From positions 1 to 13,862 of the forward strand of contig CAINVI010000062.1 in assembly GCA_903854075.1 (NCBI GenBank): a stretch of 13,862 nt of DNA, in the 5' to 3' direction. The notes beneath the pieces were generated by a model. The model made no database searches. It had not been told where the DNA came from and saw nothing but the letters and a program-made list of their open reading frames with translations. Made by a program: the position numbers and the translations under genes. Origin of the DNA: Candidatus Pollutiaquabacter sp. Lineage in GTDB: Bacteria > Bacteroidota > Bacteroidia > AKYH767-A > 2013-40CM-41-45. Below, in pieces: positions 5,470 to 13,006 of the stretch. Every line of letters starts with the position of its first letter. Position 1 is the first letter of the stretch.

Positions 5470-6870
5470 ATGCAGTTCCGCAAAGAAAAAGACACAATGG
5501 GAATCGTTGAGGTTCCTGCGCATGTCTATTGGGGTGCGCAAACCCAGCGTTCCATCGAAAATTTCAAAATCGCTCAGGATATCAATAAGATGCCGCGCGA
5601 AATTGTTCAAGCGTTCGCTTACCTTAAGAAAGCGGCTGCCTTAGCCAATTTTGATGCCGGCGTACTTTCAAAAGAAAAATGCGACAGCATCGGACAAGTG
5701 TGCGATGAGATTCTGGAGGGAAAACTGGACGATCAGTTTCCGCTCGTCGTATGGCAGACGGGTTCGGGAACGCAGTCGAATATGAACGTGAACGAGGTCG
5801 TTGCGTATCGTGCTCATGTAATCGCCGGTGGTCAATTGACCGACGAGAAGAAATCTGTTCATCCGAATGATGATGTAAACAAGTCGCAATCTTCTAACGA
5901 TACGTTTCCTACGGCGATGCATATTGCGGCCTATCGTATGCTCATTCACGTCACTGTGCCGGGAATTAAGAAGTTGCGTGATACGCTGGCGAAGAAATCG
6001 TTGGAATATATGCACATTGTAAAAATCGGACGTACGCACTTAATGGATGCTACGCCGCTTACGCTGGGCCAGGAATTATCCGGTTACGTATCGCAGCTTG
6101 ATCATGGTTTGCGTGCTATCGAGCATACATTGCCGCACCTTGCAGAGTTGGCCTTGGGCGGAACAGCTGTTGGTACCGGTATCAATACGCCGAAAGGATA
6201 CGATGTTAATGTGGCTAAACATATTGCTCAGCTGACAGGTTTGCCTTTCCGCACGGCGGAGAATAAGTTTGAAGCGCTGGCCGCGCACGATGCTATCGTA
6301 GAAGCACATGGCGCGCTGAAGACCGTCGCCTGTTCTCTCATGAAAATCGCCAATGATATCCGTTTGCTGGCCTCCGGTCCGCGTTGTGGCATCGGTGAAC
6401 TTCATATTCCGGATAATGAGCCAGGATCTTCCATCATGCCGGGTAAAGTCAATCCAACACAGTGCGAAGCCATGACAATGGTTGCTGCGCAGGTACTCGG
6501 AAATGATGTTGCCATCAATATTGGCGGTGCTACAGGTCATTTCGAACTGAACGTCTTTAAGCCGGTCATCATTTACAATTTCCTGCATTCGGCACGACTC
6601 ATCGGCGATGTGTGTATTTCGTTCAACGATAAATGCGCTGAAGGAATCGAGCCGCTGCGCGATAACATCGAAAAGAACCTGATGGGATCATTGATGCTGG
6701 TGACCTCGCTGAATACCAGAATCGGCTATTATAAAGCGGCCGAAATCGCGCAGACGGCGCACAAGCAAGGACTCACCTTGAAAGAAGCGGCCATTCAGCT
6801 GGGACATCTCACGGCAGAGCAATTCGATGAATGGGTGATTCCTTCAGAGATGGTCGGAGAGATCAAGTAG
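5470..6870 (+). CDS. fumC: Class II fumarate hydratase
   Basis: Catalyses the reversible hydration of fumarate to malate in the TCA cycle, as a cytosolic iron-independent tetramer. The 466 residues cover the whole family length. Visible motifs are WQTGSGTQSNMNVNEV (95-110), HPNDDVNKSQSSNDTFPTAMH (131-151), GRTHLMDATP around H190, and the signature GSSIMPGKVNPTQCEA at 319-334. The Gly-Lys-Val-Asn-Pro-Thr-Gln-Cys form of that signature distinguishes fumarase from aspartase, which has AKVNPVIPE. The start ATG at 5470 gives the usual MQFRKEKDTMGIVEVPAHVYWGAQTQRS-type N-terminus. It follows prfB by 54 nt with no obvious terminator and no exact TAnnTTTG element, so it may be partly co-transcribed with prfB. 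A bidirectional terminator lies 24 nt downstream. Confidence 0.97.
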   Translation: MQFRKEKDTMGIVEVPAHVYWGAQTQRSIENFKIAQDINKMPREIVQAFAYLKKAAALANFDAGVLSKEKCDSIGQVCDEILEGKLDDQFPLVVWQTGSGTQSNMNVNEVVAYRAHVIAGGQLTDEKKSVHPNDDVNKSQSSNDTFPTAMHIAAYRMLIHVTVPGIKKLRDTLAKKSLEYMHIVKIGRTHLMDATPLTLGQELSGYVSQLDHGLRAIEHTLPHLAELALGGTAVGTGINTPKGYDVNVAKHIAQLTGLPFRTAENKFEALAAHDAIVEAHGALKTVACSLMKIANDIRLLASGPRCGIGELHIPDNEPGSSIMPGKVNPTQCEAMTMVAAQVLGNDVAINIGGATGHFELNVFKPVIIYNFLHSARLIGDVCISFNDKCAEGIEPLRDNIEKNLMGSLMLVTSLNTRIGYYKAAEIAQTAHKQGLTLKEAAIQLGHLTAEQFDEWVIPSEMVGEIK

Positions 6871-6894
6871 TAAATTCCATCCATACTATAAACT

Positions 6895-6927
6895 AAAAAA
6901 GCGGAACCCGACAGTTCCGCTTTTTTT
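6895..6927. terminator. Bidirectional intrinsic terminator between convergent fumC and manC
   Basis: GCGGAAC (6901-6907) pairs with GTTCCGC (6914-6920) around CCGACA. Six A residues precede the stem and seven T residues follow it, so a U-tract is present on transcripts from either strand. It sits 24 nt after the fumC stop and 38 nt before the manC stop. Confidence 0.92.
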
Positions 6928-6965
6928 GTGATGTAGAAATTAGTTGCCGCAATACTGCCGCCGGT

Positions 6966-8051
6966 TTATACGTAACGATCGCCTTTTTTGATTTTCACGT
7001 CGTTGACAAGATTTCTGACTTGTTGTTCATCGTCTTTCGGACAAATCAGCAGGACGTTATCGGAATAAACGACGATATAATTTTCTAATCCCTGAATAAC
7101 AGCTAGTTTGTCATTGGGAAGGTTGACAATGCAATTGGTGGTTTTGTCGAGCATGATATTTTGACCGGCGGTAGCATTGCCGGCATCATCGTGTGGAAGT
7201 TCTTCGTAAAGCGACTTCCAGGTGCCCAAATCACTCCAACCGAATTCAGCGCTGAGTACATAGACGTTTTTCGCTTTCTCCATGATACCGTAGTCGATGG
7301 AGATGTTGGTACACTTCTCGTACGCTTTCTTGATGAAATCGGCTTCTTCCGGAGTGTTATACACGTTCTTTCCGTTTTCAAACAGCAAGTACATATCCGG
7401 AAGATGTTCGTTAAAAGCCTTCATAATACTGTCTGCTTTCCACAGAAAAATACCCGCGTTCCAGAGAAACTCGCCGCTCTTCAGGAAGAATTTCGCCATG
7501 TCGAGGTTCGGCTTTTCGGTGAATGTTTTTACGCGAGAGATCTTGAAGTCTTCTTTTTTATCGTCTTCCTGAAACTGTATATATCCGTAGCCAGTGTCCG
7601 GACGGCTGGGCTGAATCCCAATCGTGAGCAAGTGATTGCCGGTTGCTGTGAAAGCGAGTCCTTTGGTTACCGCTTCGCGGAACCGTTGTTCGTCTTTAAT
7701 AACGTGATCCGAAGGAGCAACAATCAAGTTGGCTTCCGGATTGATGGAATGTATTTTAGAAGCTGCGTAGGCTACACAAGGAGCTGTATTCCTGCGCAAC
7801 GGTTCCGCCAATACCTGGTTCCGGTGAAGGTCCGGCAGCTGAGTATAGACGTGTTCTAGATAGCTTTCGTTGGTGACGATGTAAATATTTTCCTTTGGAC
7901 AAACTTCCAGGAATCGTTCGTAGGTCTGCTGGATAAGTGTTTTGCCGCTACCGAGAATATCAAGAAACTGTTTCGGAAAATTGTTACGACTCATCGGCCA
8001 GAATCGACTTCCGATTCCTCCGGCCATAATTACGCAATAGTTATTCTTCAT
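6966..8051 (-). CDS. manC: Mannose-1-phosphate guanylyltransferase
   Basis: Forms GDP-mannose from mannose-1-phosphate and GTP, the donor for mannosylation and the precursor of GDP-fucose in surface glycans. The N-terminal nucleotide-binding signature is complete: MAGGIGSRFWPMSRNNFPKQF (residues 9-29). Further family motifs are VAPSDHVIKDEQRF, the sugar-binding FTEKPNLD and EFLWNAGIFLWKAD. At 361 residues it has only the nucleotidyltransferase domain and lacks the C-terminal cupin isomerase domain of bifunctional ManC/AlgA enzymes. It is the last gene of the minus-strand run, 40 nt after the aminotransferase gene, and is probably co-transcribed with it. Homologous short enzymes can accept other hexose phosphates, but the FPKQF and SDH motifs favour mannose. 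Confidence 0.93.
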   Translation of the reverse strand: MKNNYCVIMAGGIGSRFWPMSRNNFPKQFLDILGSGKTLIQQTYERFLEVCPKENIYIVTNESYLEHVYTQLPDLHRNQVLAEPLRRNTAPCVAYAASKIHSINPEANLIVAPSDHVIKDEQRFREAVTKGLAFTATGNHLLTIGIQPSRPDTGYGYIQFQEDDKKEDFKISRVKTFTEKPNLDMAKFFLKSGEFLWNAGIFLWKADSIMKAFNEHLPDMYLLFENGKNVYNTPEEADFIKKAYEKCTNISIDYGIMEKAKNVYVLSAEFGWSDLGTWKSLYEELPHDDAGNATAGQNIMLDKTTNCIVNLPNDKLAVIQGLENYIVVYSDNVLLICPKDDEQQVRNLVNDVKIKKGDRYV

Positions 8052-8091
8052 TCGATATTCGTTGATGAAAAATGGGGTTGAAAGGAGTGGA

Positions 8092-9363
8092 TCAGTCTAT
8101 CAGGGATGATAAAACGCTGTCCAGTTTTTTAAACACATCGTCGATTTCATGCTTGTTGCACGTGCCAACGGATAAGCGGTACCAGGTTGATTCGTCACTT
8201 GCTCCGAAGGCAGAGAAAGGTACGATAGCCAACTTGGCGTTGTCGAGTATAAATTGTGTAACCGATTTCTGATCGTGAAGTACAGTTCCGTCCGCTATTT
8301 TCTTTCCGACCAGGTCCAGTTGAACGGTAAGGTAGATAGCGGCTTGCGGAGCAATAGCGGATACGCGGTAACCTTTGTTTTTTAGTTCGGTGAAACCGCG
8401 ATAGAATTTTTCCAGTCGCTCTTCGATCTCCAGTTTGAAGTTGTGAAGAAAGCGGTCGACAGCTGAAGAATTTTGCAGGTATTCGGCGGTAGCGATCTGT
8501 TCAGCTTTTGGTGCCCAGGCGCCAACGTGTGAAAGAATCGCTTTCATCTTATCGATGATGCGTTGCGGTCCAAAAGCCCAGCCGACGCGGATACCGGTCG
8601 CAGCTAATGACTTGGAAACACCGTCAACAAATATGGTATAGTCGCGCAGTTCAGGACGAAGACCGACCGGATCAAAATGCTGTGATGCGCCGAAGGTAAG
8701 GACCCAATAAATCTGATCGAACATCAGGTACAACGGTTTGCGGTCGGGACCGCGGCGGTTGTTCTCTTCGATGACCAGGTCACAAATGGATTCCAGCTGT
8801 GCTTTGCTGAAAACAGTTCCGGTAGGATTCAGGGGTGAACACAATGCCAGGAGTGTAGCCTCTGCGAGGTGCGGACGAAGTTCATCAGCCGTAGGCATGA
8901 AGTTGTTCTCCATTTTCGTTTCGACGAAAATTGGCGTTGCCTGCGAAAGGTGGCAATAGTGATTATTGTTCCAGGAAGGAACAGGGAATACTACGGTATC
9001 GCCTTTATCAAGTAGTGTGAGATAGGTGGCGTATATCAACGGACGCGCACCACCGGAAATGAGAATCTCCTCGGGAGAGTAGGTGAGTGATTGTCGTTGT
9101 TGCAGAAATTGAGCCACGGACTTTCGCAACTCCGGCATTCCGTTGGCAGCAGGGTAATTGGTGTGATGTTTACCATAGGCCTGAATGATGGCATCGTTCA
9201 GCTCTGCAGGAATAGGAAAAATCTTCGGGTCAAAGTCTCCAATGGTGTAGTTGAAGATACGTTCGCCGTTACGAATCTTTTCGTTGATTTCTGCCGCCAG
9301 TTTGATAATCTCTGATCCAATCAGGTTTTCGGCCATTTCGGAAACAGGAAGTCGGTTGCTCAT
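8092..9363 (-). CDS. PLP-dependent class I/II aminotransferase
   Basis: A fold-type I aminotransferase of the aspartate aminotransferase superfamily, 423 residues. PLP-binding residues are visible: the Schiff-base lysine K251 in VDGVSKSLAATGIRVGW, N179 in SPLNPTGTVF, D216 and Y219 in MFDQIYW, and the carboxylate-binding arginine R396 in WYRLSVGT. The N-terminal IGDFDP replaces the usual (L/I)xxGxP(D/E)F. The substrate cannot be told from these residues. Many Bacteroidota annotate this type as aspartate or aromatic aminotransferase. The start MSNRLPVSEM is preceded by a TAnnTTTG element 44 nt upstream. The gene lies 40 nt before manC on the same strand. Family certain, substrate unknown. Confidence 0.92.
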   Translation of the reverse strand: MSNRLPVSEMAENLIGSEIIKLAAEINEKIRNGERIFNYTIGDFDPKIFPIPAELNDAIIQAYGKHHTNYPAANGMPELRKSVAQFLQQRQSLTYSPEEILISGGARPLIYATYLTLLDKGDTVVFPVPSWNNNHYCHLSQATPIFVETKMENNFMPTADELRPHLAEATLLALCSPLNPTGTVFSKAQLESICDLVIEENNRRGPDRKPLYLMFDQIYWVLTFGASQHFDPVGLRPELRDYTIFVDGVSKSLAATGIRVGWAFGPQRIIDKMKAILSHVGAWAPKAEQIATAEYLQNSSAVDRFLHNFKLEIEERLEKFYRGFTELKNKGYRVSAIAPQAAIYLTVQLDLVGKKIADGTVLHDQKSVTQFILDNAKLAIVPFSAFGASDESTWYRLSVGTCNKHEIDDVFKKLDSVLSSLID

Positions 9364-9382
9364 TTTCGTTCGTTTTTCAGCC

Positions 9383-9442
9383 GTAACGGCGGTGCCTAAA
9401 AGCCGTGCAAAGTTAATTTAAAAAGCGCTTCCTGTAACGGCG
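9383..9442. repeat. Direct repeat GTAACGGCG flanking the aminotransferase promoter
   Basis: The 9-mer GTAACGGCG occurs at 9383-9391 and again at 9434-9442, 51 nt apart, bracketing the -7 element at 9408-9415. On the transcribed (minus) strand one copy falls over the -33 region and the other in the 5' leader. The near copy is part of a palindrome-like GCCGTAACGGC (9382-9392 region). A regulator binding site is possible but unproven. Confidence 0.3.
9408..9415 (-). promoter_or_regulatory. Bacteroidota -7 promoter element of the aminotransferase gene
   Basis: Read on the minus strand, the bases are TAACTTTG, an exact match to TAnnTTTG, followed by CACGGC. The -33 position holds TTAC rather than TTTG. 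The ATG follows 44 nt downstream. This suggests that the aminotransferase and manC form their own transcription unit, separate from sprT. Confidence 0.6.
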
Positions 9443-9509
9443 CGGAGTAGTGTAAATAGTTGGAAAATAGAGCGAAAAAAGGCGTTTTTGGACCTAAAAT
9501 TAAGCGTTC

Positions 9510-10151
9510 TTACGTGGTCGATTCGTCGTCCAGTAATACCACCTCGGCTATCGCGCTGACCAGGTAATCGCGCCCGGAAGCCAATTCCGTACAACGGTAT
9601 CGTGTTCTGTTTTTGAGTCCTTTGCTAAATGATAAACGGCTCTTTTCGCCGTGTAACCGAAAGTGCGTACCGTGCGGTAATTCATCGAGATGATAAACAC
9701 GTATGGCCGAAGGCGGGTCGTACACTTTGAGTGCTTTGATCAGCAGCGGATCATGACAGCTGGATGATGGCGGATCGCTTAGGTGACGATGTAGCGCCAA
9801 TTCGAGGTCATAGGGAAAAAATCGCATGGACAAAAAGTGTCCCATCAGTACTTTGAATTCCTGTTTCCATTCCCGACCGTGAGGATCATGATATGCACCG
9901 TATTTGATGTAGCTGTGCAGGTGTGCTACCTCGTGAGTAAAGGTGATAAGAAAAGCGTAGGGATTCAGATCGTGGTTCACCGTGATACGATGACCTTTTC
10001 CTTGCTGAAGCGGACGATAATCGCCCAGTTTCGTAGTGCGAACTCCAGTGATTTTCAAATGAATATTTCTGGATACGATCCATCGCGTGCAGACAGCTAC
10101 TGCTTCTTGCGGAATGTATTTTGAAAGAATTTCTTCGATGGTCGCAGACAT
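9510..10151 (-). CDS. SprT-like zinc metalloprotease-fold protein
   Basis: A 213-residue SprT-domain protein. The zinc-binding HExxH motif is HEVAH at residues 73-77 in ITFTHEVAHLHSY, and the third ligand is probably H91 in HDPHGREWKQEF, matching the family's H-G-x-x-W/F-K pattern. The N-terminal half (ITVNHDLNPYAFLITFTHE) follows the SprT domain. The C-terminal part reads NRTRYRCTELASGRDYLVS, similar to a SprT zinc ribbon, but without the paired cysteines, so metal is probably not bound there. The relative SPRTN degrades DNA-protein crosslinks in eukaryotes; the bacterial role is unclear. It lies 74 nt after feoB and 146 nt before the aminotransferase gene on the same strand. The motif is seen; a protease activity is inferred. 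Confidence 0.88.
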   Translation of the reverse strand: MSATIEEILSKYIPQEAVAVCTRWIVSRNIHLKITGVRTTKLGDYRPLQQGKGHRITVNHDLNPYAFLITFTHEVAHLHSYIKYGAYHDPHGREWKQEFKVLMGHFLSMRFFPYDLELALHRHLSDPPSSSCHDPLLIKALKVYDPPSAIRVYHLDELPHGTHFRLHGEKSRLSFSKGLKNRTRYRCTELASGRDYLVSAIAEVVLLDDESTT

Positions 10152-10225
10152 AGTCCGGGGTCACACTAACGGAGAAACAAGATACGAAGTGAAAATGATT
10201 CCTGAACGGAAGCTGCTTCAGTCGG

Positions 10226-12355
10226 TTAGGGCTTGAGCAACTGAAAAACGATAAGACTGGAGATGTAGGCCAATCCGCTCATATAGACGAGCTGTATGAT
10301 AGCGTATTTCATTTTTTTAGTTTCCCGATAAACAGTAGCCAGTGTGCTCATGCATTGCATGGCGAAGGCGTAGAAAAGTAATAAGGATAGTCCGACGGCC
10401 AAGGTGTAACGAGGTCCTCCGGTTTCCGGATTTACTTCCGCCTGCAGCTTTTCCTTGAGCGTACGTTGTGCGGCGTGCTCGTCGCCAACACTGTAAATAG
10501 TAGACATTGTTCCAACAAATACTTCTCGTGCAGCGAAAGAGGTGATCAGCGCGATGCCGATTTTCCAATCGTAGCCAAGCGGACGGATGGCGGGTTCGAT
10601 GACTTTTCCCAGCATTCCTGCGTAAGAGTTTTCGAGTTTCTCCGCTTGTAGTTTCTGTTGCACTTCGTCCGGTGCGAATTGTGCGGTGTATTGTGGGTTG
10701 CTGTATTTCCGATCAATGTTTTCGAACGTATCGCCGGGTGCAAACGAAGAGAGTACCCACAGAATGATGGAAATAGCTAAAATTATTTTACCGGCATCGA
10801 AGAGGAAAATCCGGATCTTTTCGAGGATGTGAAGGAAGATGGTCTTCCAGCGCGGCAAACGGTACAGCGGCAATTCCATCACATAAAAACTACGTTCGTT
10901 TGATTTCAGAAAGTATTTCATCACCCACGCAGCCAGCAAGGCTGCTCCGAAACCGATCAGGTACAATACCATCATGGCAAATCCCTGCATCGAAATGCCG
11001 AGGAATCGATCGCCGGGAATGACTAATGCGACCAATAAGGTGTAGACCGGTAATCGAGCGGAACAACTCATCAGCGGCGTTACCATCAACGTGATCAGTC
11101 GTTCTTTTCGGTTTCGAATCGTTCGTGTGGAAAGCAACGCCGGCACTGCGCAGGCTACACCACTCATCAACGGAATTAGTGATTTTCCGTTAAGGCCAAA
11201 TCCTCGCATCAAACGATCCATCAGAAAACTTACGCGCGCCATATAGCCGGTGTCTTCCAAAATTGCGATGAAAAAGAAAAGTAAAGCGATCTGAGGAATG
11301 AATACAACGATACCGTTGATGCCAGCTAAAACACCACCGACGATCAGATCGTTAAGGATGCCCGGCGGCAAACCCGCCTGCACTTTTTCATTGATCCAGT
11401 TGAATCCATTGTCTATTAATTCCATTGGATAGCTGGCCCAGGTGAAAATCGACTGGAAGATGATGAAGAGTACCGATAAGAAGATGAAATACCCCCAGAA
11501 ACGATGGGTCAGCACTGAATCAATCTTGTAGGAATACGAATGTTGAATCGGTTCTTGCTTTTCCTGAACGGCGTCTTTAAGGAATTGTGAAATGAGTGTA
11601 TACCGCTGCAGTGTTTCCTTTGCCTGTAGTTGCGGAGCGTTGAATTCGTACCGCTCATTGGTAGCAGTGATTTGTGCACGTTGGTCATCCGTCAGTTCGA
11701 ACGAATCGATGACATTCAGATTGTTGGCAACTAGAAATGCATTGTAGTCGCTGTTGACGTGCAGTGTCTTGCGAATGTTGTCAACTACTTCCGGAGCAAG
11801 ACTTCGTACATCCAGTTGTTGTCCGGTTGTTTTTCCGGGCAGTGAAGCGATGACGGCCTTGAGCTGGTCGAAACCTTCGTTCTTTCGGGCATTCATCGGG
11901 ACGATTCGTACGCCCATGTATTCCTCCAGCTTCGCGAAATCAATCTCCGTCTGCTTGTAGCGCACGAGATCCATCATGTTGATGACCAGCACGACAGGAA
12001 TATTGAGATCCCGTACTTGCGAACAAAGAAAGAGGTTGCGTTTGAGGTTGGTGCCATCAGCTATCACAATCGTGACATCAGGATGAAGCGGATGGTCCGG
12101 ATTACAGAGGAGTCGAAACGGTAGTTCTTCTTCGGGTGATTTCGGATAAAGGGAGTATGTCCCCGGTAAATCGATGACTTCTGCCTGCAGATCGTTGCCG
12201 GCAGTGTCTTTCAGTTTCAATTTACCCGCCATTTGCTCCACGGTTACACCAGGAAAATTGGCAACCTTTTGTTGGAGCCCCGTTAGTTCATTGAATACGG
12301 TCGACTTCCCTGAGTTGGGATTTCCGATCAATGCTATCTTGATATGGCGAGTCAC
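10226..12355 (-). CDS. feoB: Ferrous iron transporter B
   Basis: An inner-membrane Fe(II) transporter with a cytosolic GTPase domain. The 709 residues show every G motif: G1 GNPNSGKST (11-19), G2 T38 in FPGVTVEQ, G3 DLPGTYSLYPKSPEE (62-76), G4 NMMD (126-129) and a G5-like NARKNEG (155-161). A helical spacer follows to about 275, then the membrane domain from about 288. Gate 1 has SGVACAVPALLSTRTIRNRKERL with C402; PLMSCSARLPVY carries C431; AAREVFVGTMSTIY and FAMQCMSTLATVYRET complete the conserved set. It is somewhat shorter than E. coli FeoB (773). It is preceded by feoA with a 26-nt gap, and no FeoC-like gene is visible. The complete motif set suggests a functional transporter. Confidence 0.97.
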   Translation of the reverse strand: MTRHIKIALIGNPNSGKSTVFNELTGLQQKVANFPGVTVEQMAGKLKLKDTAGNDLQAEVIDLPGTYSLYPKSPEEELPFRLLCNPDHPLHPDVTIVIADGTNLKRNLFLCSQVRDLNIPVVLVINMMDLVRYKQTEIDFAKLEEYMGVRIVPMNARKNEGFDQLKAVIASLPGKTTGQQLDVRSLAPEVVDNIRKTLHVNSDYNAFLVANNLNVIDSFELTDDQRAQITATNERYEFNAPQLQAKETLQRYTLISQFLKDAVQEKQEPIQHSYSYKIDSVLTHRFWGYFIFLSVLFIIFQSIFTWASYPMELIDNGFNWINEKVQAGLPPGILNDLIVGGVLAGINGIVVFIPQIALLFFFIAILEDTGYMARVSFLMDRLMRGFGLNGKSLIPLMSGVACAVPALLSTRTIRNRKERLITLMVTPLMSCSARLPVYTLLVALVIPGDRFLGISMQGFAMMVLYLIGFGAALLAAWVMKYFLKSNERSFYVMELPLYRLPRWKTIFLHILEKIRIFLFDAGKIILAISIILWVLSSFAPGDTFENIDRKYSNPQYTAQFAPDEVQQKLQAEKLENSYAGMLGKVIEPAIRPLGYDWKIGIALITSFAAREVFVGTMSTIYSVGDEHAAQRTLKEKLQAEVNPETGGPRYTLAVGLSLLLFYAFAMQCMSTLATVYRETKKMKYAIIQLVYMSGLAYISSLIVFQLLKP

Positions 12356-12381
12356 AGGGAATAGGTTTCAGCGATGTGAAG

Positions 12382-12618
12382 TCAAGAAGTACGAACACGG
12401 ATTGCACTGGCTTCGTCCTTGCGTAAGCTCAGCATATAACCGGAAACCGCAATAGCGATAGGGTCGCCTAACGGCGCAATACGAATGACTTCCACCGTTT
12501 CTCCGGGAATACAGCCCATCTCCAACAGTTTGAGCGATATTTCAAAGTCGGTAAAGTTGTCGATAAGGCCTTTTTGGCCTTTTTTCAACTCAGAAAGTAC
12601 TTTTACCGGCTGCGACAC
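12382..12618 (-). CDS. feoA: Ferrous iron transport protein A (GTG start)
   Basis: A small cytosolic SH3-like protein needed for FeoB-dependent Fe(II) uptake. The 78-residue sequence has the family pattern: LSELKKGQKGLIDNF, then LKLLEMGCIPGETVEVIRIAPLGDPIAIAVSGYMLSLRKDEASAIRV. The LxxMGxxPG and PLGDPIAxxVxGxxLSLRxxEAxxI features are diagnostic. The start is GTG at 12618-12616; the same frame upstream reaches a stop within ten codons without an ATG, so no better start exists. A TAnnTTTG element lies about 29 nt upstream. The gene is 26 nt ahead of feoB, the normal feoAB operon order. Confidence 0.94.
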   Translation of the reverse strand: MSQPVKVLSELKKGQKGLIDNFTDFEISLKLLEMGCIPGETVEVIRIAPLGDPIAIAVSGYMLSLRKDEASAIRVRTS

Positions 12619-12646
12619 GTTATTTAGAATGATTTTAAAGAAGCTT

Positions 12647-12654
12647 CAAAAGTA
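12647..12654 (-). promoter_or_regulatory. Bacteroidota -7 promoter element of feoAB
   Basis: Read on the minus strand, TACTTTTG matches TAnnTTTG exactly, 28 nt upstream of the GTG start. No clear -33 element is visible. The AT-rich stretch between it and the start (AAAATCATTCTAAATAA) would be the place to look for an iron-responsive Fur site, but no convincing Fur box can be read by eye. Confidence 0.5.
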
Positions 12655-12773
12655 AGCCAAATTTTGCAGGAAAGCGGTGCGTTTACTCAGCTTTTGGAAA
12701 TATTAAGTAACTGAAAATCAGGCTTTACTATAAAAATTGATGTTTCAGCGCAACTTGCTTGGTTGATAGTAAA

Positions 12774-12914
12774 CTATCCGTTCCGTTTGACCGAATTCGG
12801 GTGCTTGTGCTGGCCAAATTTCGGGCAATCACACTTCTTTTTGAAGACGAAACAGCTGCTCAGTGAAAACATCACGAGCAGCAGCAGTGAAAATCGTGTG
12901 ATGAAATTTTTCAT
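12774..12914 (-). CDS. Small Cys/His-containing lipoprotein (46 residues)
   Basis: A short gene encoding 46 residues. The N-terminus (MKNFITRFSLLLLVMFSLSSC) is a standard lipoprotein signal peptide: basic start, hydrophobic core and lipobox LSSC with the acylated cysteine at residue 21. The mature part is only 26 residues: CFVFKKKCDCPKFGQHKHPN, then SVKRNG. It has a CxC pair (C28, C30) and two histidines (H36, H38), and is strongly basic. I recall similar tiny lipoproteins with a KKxCDCPKF/W motif in other Bacteroidota, but no function. It lies 155 nt upstream of feoA on the same strand and divergent from mlaE. Metal binding by the CxC/HxH residues is a guess. The signal peptide and motif make chance coding unlikely. 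This is the only coding sequence in the 388-nt stretch between feoA and mlaE. Confidence 0.78.
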   Translation of the reverse strand: MKNFITRFSLLLLVMFSLSSCFVFKKKCDCPKFGQHKHPNSVKRNG

Positions 12915-13006
12915 TTACCACAAGATACGCAATGTTGCGCTGTTGAGAAGCTCTTTACAAATGGAATTCACGGGTTGCGCCTAAATACTAATTTTACAGG
13001 CAAGCT

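Noticed and set aside
10152..10225. A terminator between feoB and sprT
   Set aside because: The only stems (GAAGC/GCTTC with a one-base loop, CTGAA/TTCAG) are too short or too tight, and no T-run follows on the minus strand.
12619..12646. A Fur box in the feoAB leader
   Set aside because: The sequence is AT-rich with an ATGATT core, but it has no convincing 7-1-7 or 6-1-6 symmetry; reading a Fur site here would be wishful.
12746..12942. 9-bp inverted repeat (CAGCGCAAC at 12746-12754 and GTTGCGCTG at 12934-12942) flanking the small lipoprotein gene, suggesting a mobile cassette
   Set aside because: About 0.3 such pairs are expected by chance in a 390-nt region, the match does not extend beyond 9 bases, and there are no target-site duplications or transposase.
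12763..12984. A + strand frame of 73 codons between feoA and mlaE
   Set aside because: It starts at TTG, has no recognisable features and lies antisense to the lipoprotein gene, which has a clear signal peptide and lipobox.
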